Assembly (NCBI GenBank): GCA_026394315.1
Contig: JAPKYM010000059.1
Location: 1-6,014 of the forward strand
DNA: 6,014 nt
Direction: 5' to 3'
Source: Candidatus Bathyarchaeota archaeon
GTDB taxonomy: Archaea > Thermoproteota > Bathyarchaeia > 40CM-2-53-6 > RBG-13-38-9
The notes under the pieces were generated by a model. It searched no databases and was not told the DNA's origin. It saw only the letters and a list, made by a program, of their open reading frames with translations. The position numbers and the translations under genes were made by a program. This document shows positions 5,468 through 6,014 of this stretch, in pieces; position 1 is the stretch's first letter, and every line of letters begins with the position of its first letter.

Positions 5468-6014
5468 TTGCAGTCGGCCCTCAAGAGCCTCGTATATCTC
5501 ACAAAACCACGACTCACAGCCTTACTTGCTTTAACCTCATTTGTAGGAGCCCTGGCAGCCTACAATGGAAACCATACAATGCTATTCACACTAGTAGTTG
5601 CTGTTCTTCTCAGTTGCATGGGCACCAATGCTTTGACATGCTACATTGACAAGGACATGGACACCATCATGGAGAGGACAATGAATAGGCCTCTTCCAAC
5701 AAAGAGGATAGGCCCGCAATCAGCTCTTGCATTTGGTTCAGTCCTTCTAGCCCTCGGCGTTCTTCTAGCTGCCTCTATCAATGTCTACGTAGTCTCATGG
5801 GCGCTGATTGGATCGGCACTGGTGCTGTCTTACAACAAGTGGTTCAAAAAGGCCACTCCTTACAGCATACTCATTGCTTCTCCAGGAGGGGCCGCCCCTC
5901 TTCTTGGAGCTTATTCAGCGATGACAGGGGCTGCGATATCAATCCAGCCCCTCCTCTTAGCCCTCTTGATAGTATTCTGGACACCCCTGCACATCTGGAG
6001 TATTGCTCTGTCAT
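5468..6014 (+). CDS. ctaB: Protoheme IX farnesyltransferase (heme O synthase), N-terminal part (runs off right edge)
   Basis: Integral membrane prenyltransferase of the UbiA superfamily that adds a farnesyl group to protoheme to make heme O for heme-copper oxidases. 182 codons are present; full proteins have about 280-300. Motifs: LTKPRLTALL (11-20), the conserved N-terminal KPR; NALTCYIDKDMD (54-65), followed by MERTMNRPLP (68-77), the Asp-rich Mg-prenyl-diphosphate site; YNKWFKKATPYSILI (122-136); GGAAPLLGAY (140-149); and WTPLHIWSIAL (171-181). The frame opens after TGA 5432-5434 and the only start that keeps the KPR helix is TTG 5468; the next ATG (5579) would lose the first helix. No clear ribosome site exists, so translation may be coupled to the membrane-protein gene ending 14 nt before. 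Heme O as a possible intermediate to heme A cannot be judged because ctaA is not in view. Confidence 0.92.
   Translation, partial: MQSALKSLVYLTKPRLTALLALTSFVGALAAYNGNHTMLFTLVVAVLLSCMGTNALTCYIDKDMDTIMERTMNRPLPTKRIGPQSALAFGSVLLALGVLLAASINVYVVSWALIGSALVLSYNKWFKKATPYSILIASPGGAAPLLGAYSAMTGAAISIQPLLLALLIVFWTPLHIWSIALS

Overview
This window looks archaeal. The evidence is an archaeoflavoprotein (AfpA/MJ0208-type), a BioF/Kbl-like enzyme of the clade with a GAGMPAGRG signature, frequent TTG starts, and short 5' leaders with TATA-like boxes. The phylum cannot be fixed from 6 kb. A gene for heme O synthesis suggests a lineage that can respire oxygen or NO, such as a Thermoproteota/Nitrososphaeria-like or Thermoplasmata-like organism; that assignment is inference.

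Layout. Minus strand, left part: the N-terminal 157 residues of an MscS-type mechanosensitive channel (3..473, running off the left edge). Upstream of it is a three-gene unit transcribed leftward (2954 to 642): archaeoflavoprotein, TIGR04283-type family 2 glycosyltransferase, and an ArsS-type radical SAM enzyme. The first two overlap by an ATGA. The last two genes belong to families linked to arsenosugar biosynthesis. ArsS is broken by one frameshift at about 1354-1358. The missing five bases can be reconstructed, and both halves are otherwise intact. No arsM methyltransferase is in the window.

Plus strand, right part: a divergently transcribed glycine C-acetyltransferase (Kbl)-like PLP enzyme (3104..4324); a small cysteine-rich protein of the YgbA 'nitrous oxide-stimulated promoter' family (4480..4833); an unrecognised four-helix membrane protein (4926..5453); and the 5' part of a heme O synthase gene, ctaB (5468 to the right edge).

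How the genes may work together. The left unit could build an arsenosugar-like product: ArsS attaches a 5'-deoxyadenosyl group to a methylated arsenical, the glycosyltransferase processes the product, and the flavoprotein is a candidate low-potential electron donor to the radical SAM cluster. The right unit pairs a nitrosative-stress family protein with heme O supply and a small membrane protein that faintly resembles the last helices of heme-copper/NO reductases, so a respiratory or NO-handling role is suggested but not shown. All noncoding gaps are under 170 bases. I saw no tRNA, rRNA, CRISPR array or insertion sequence.
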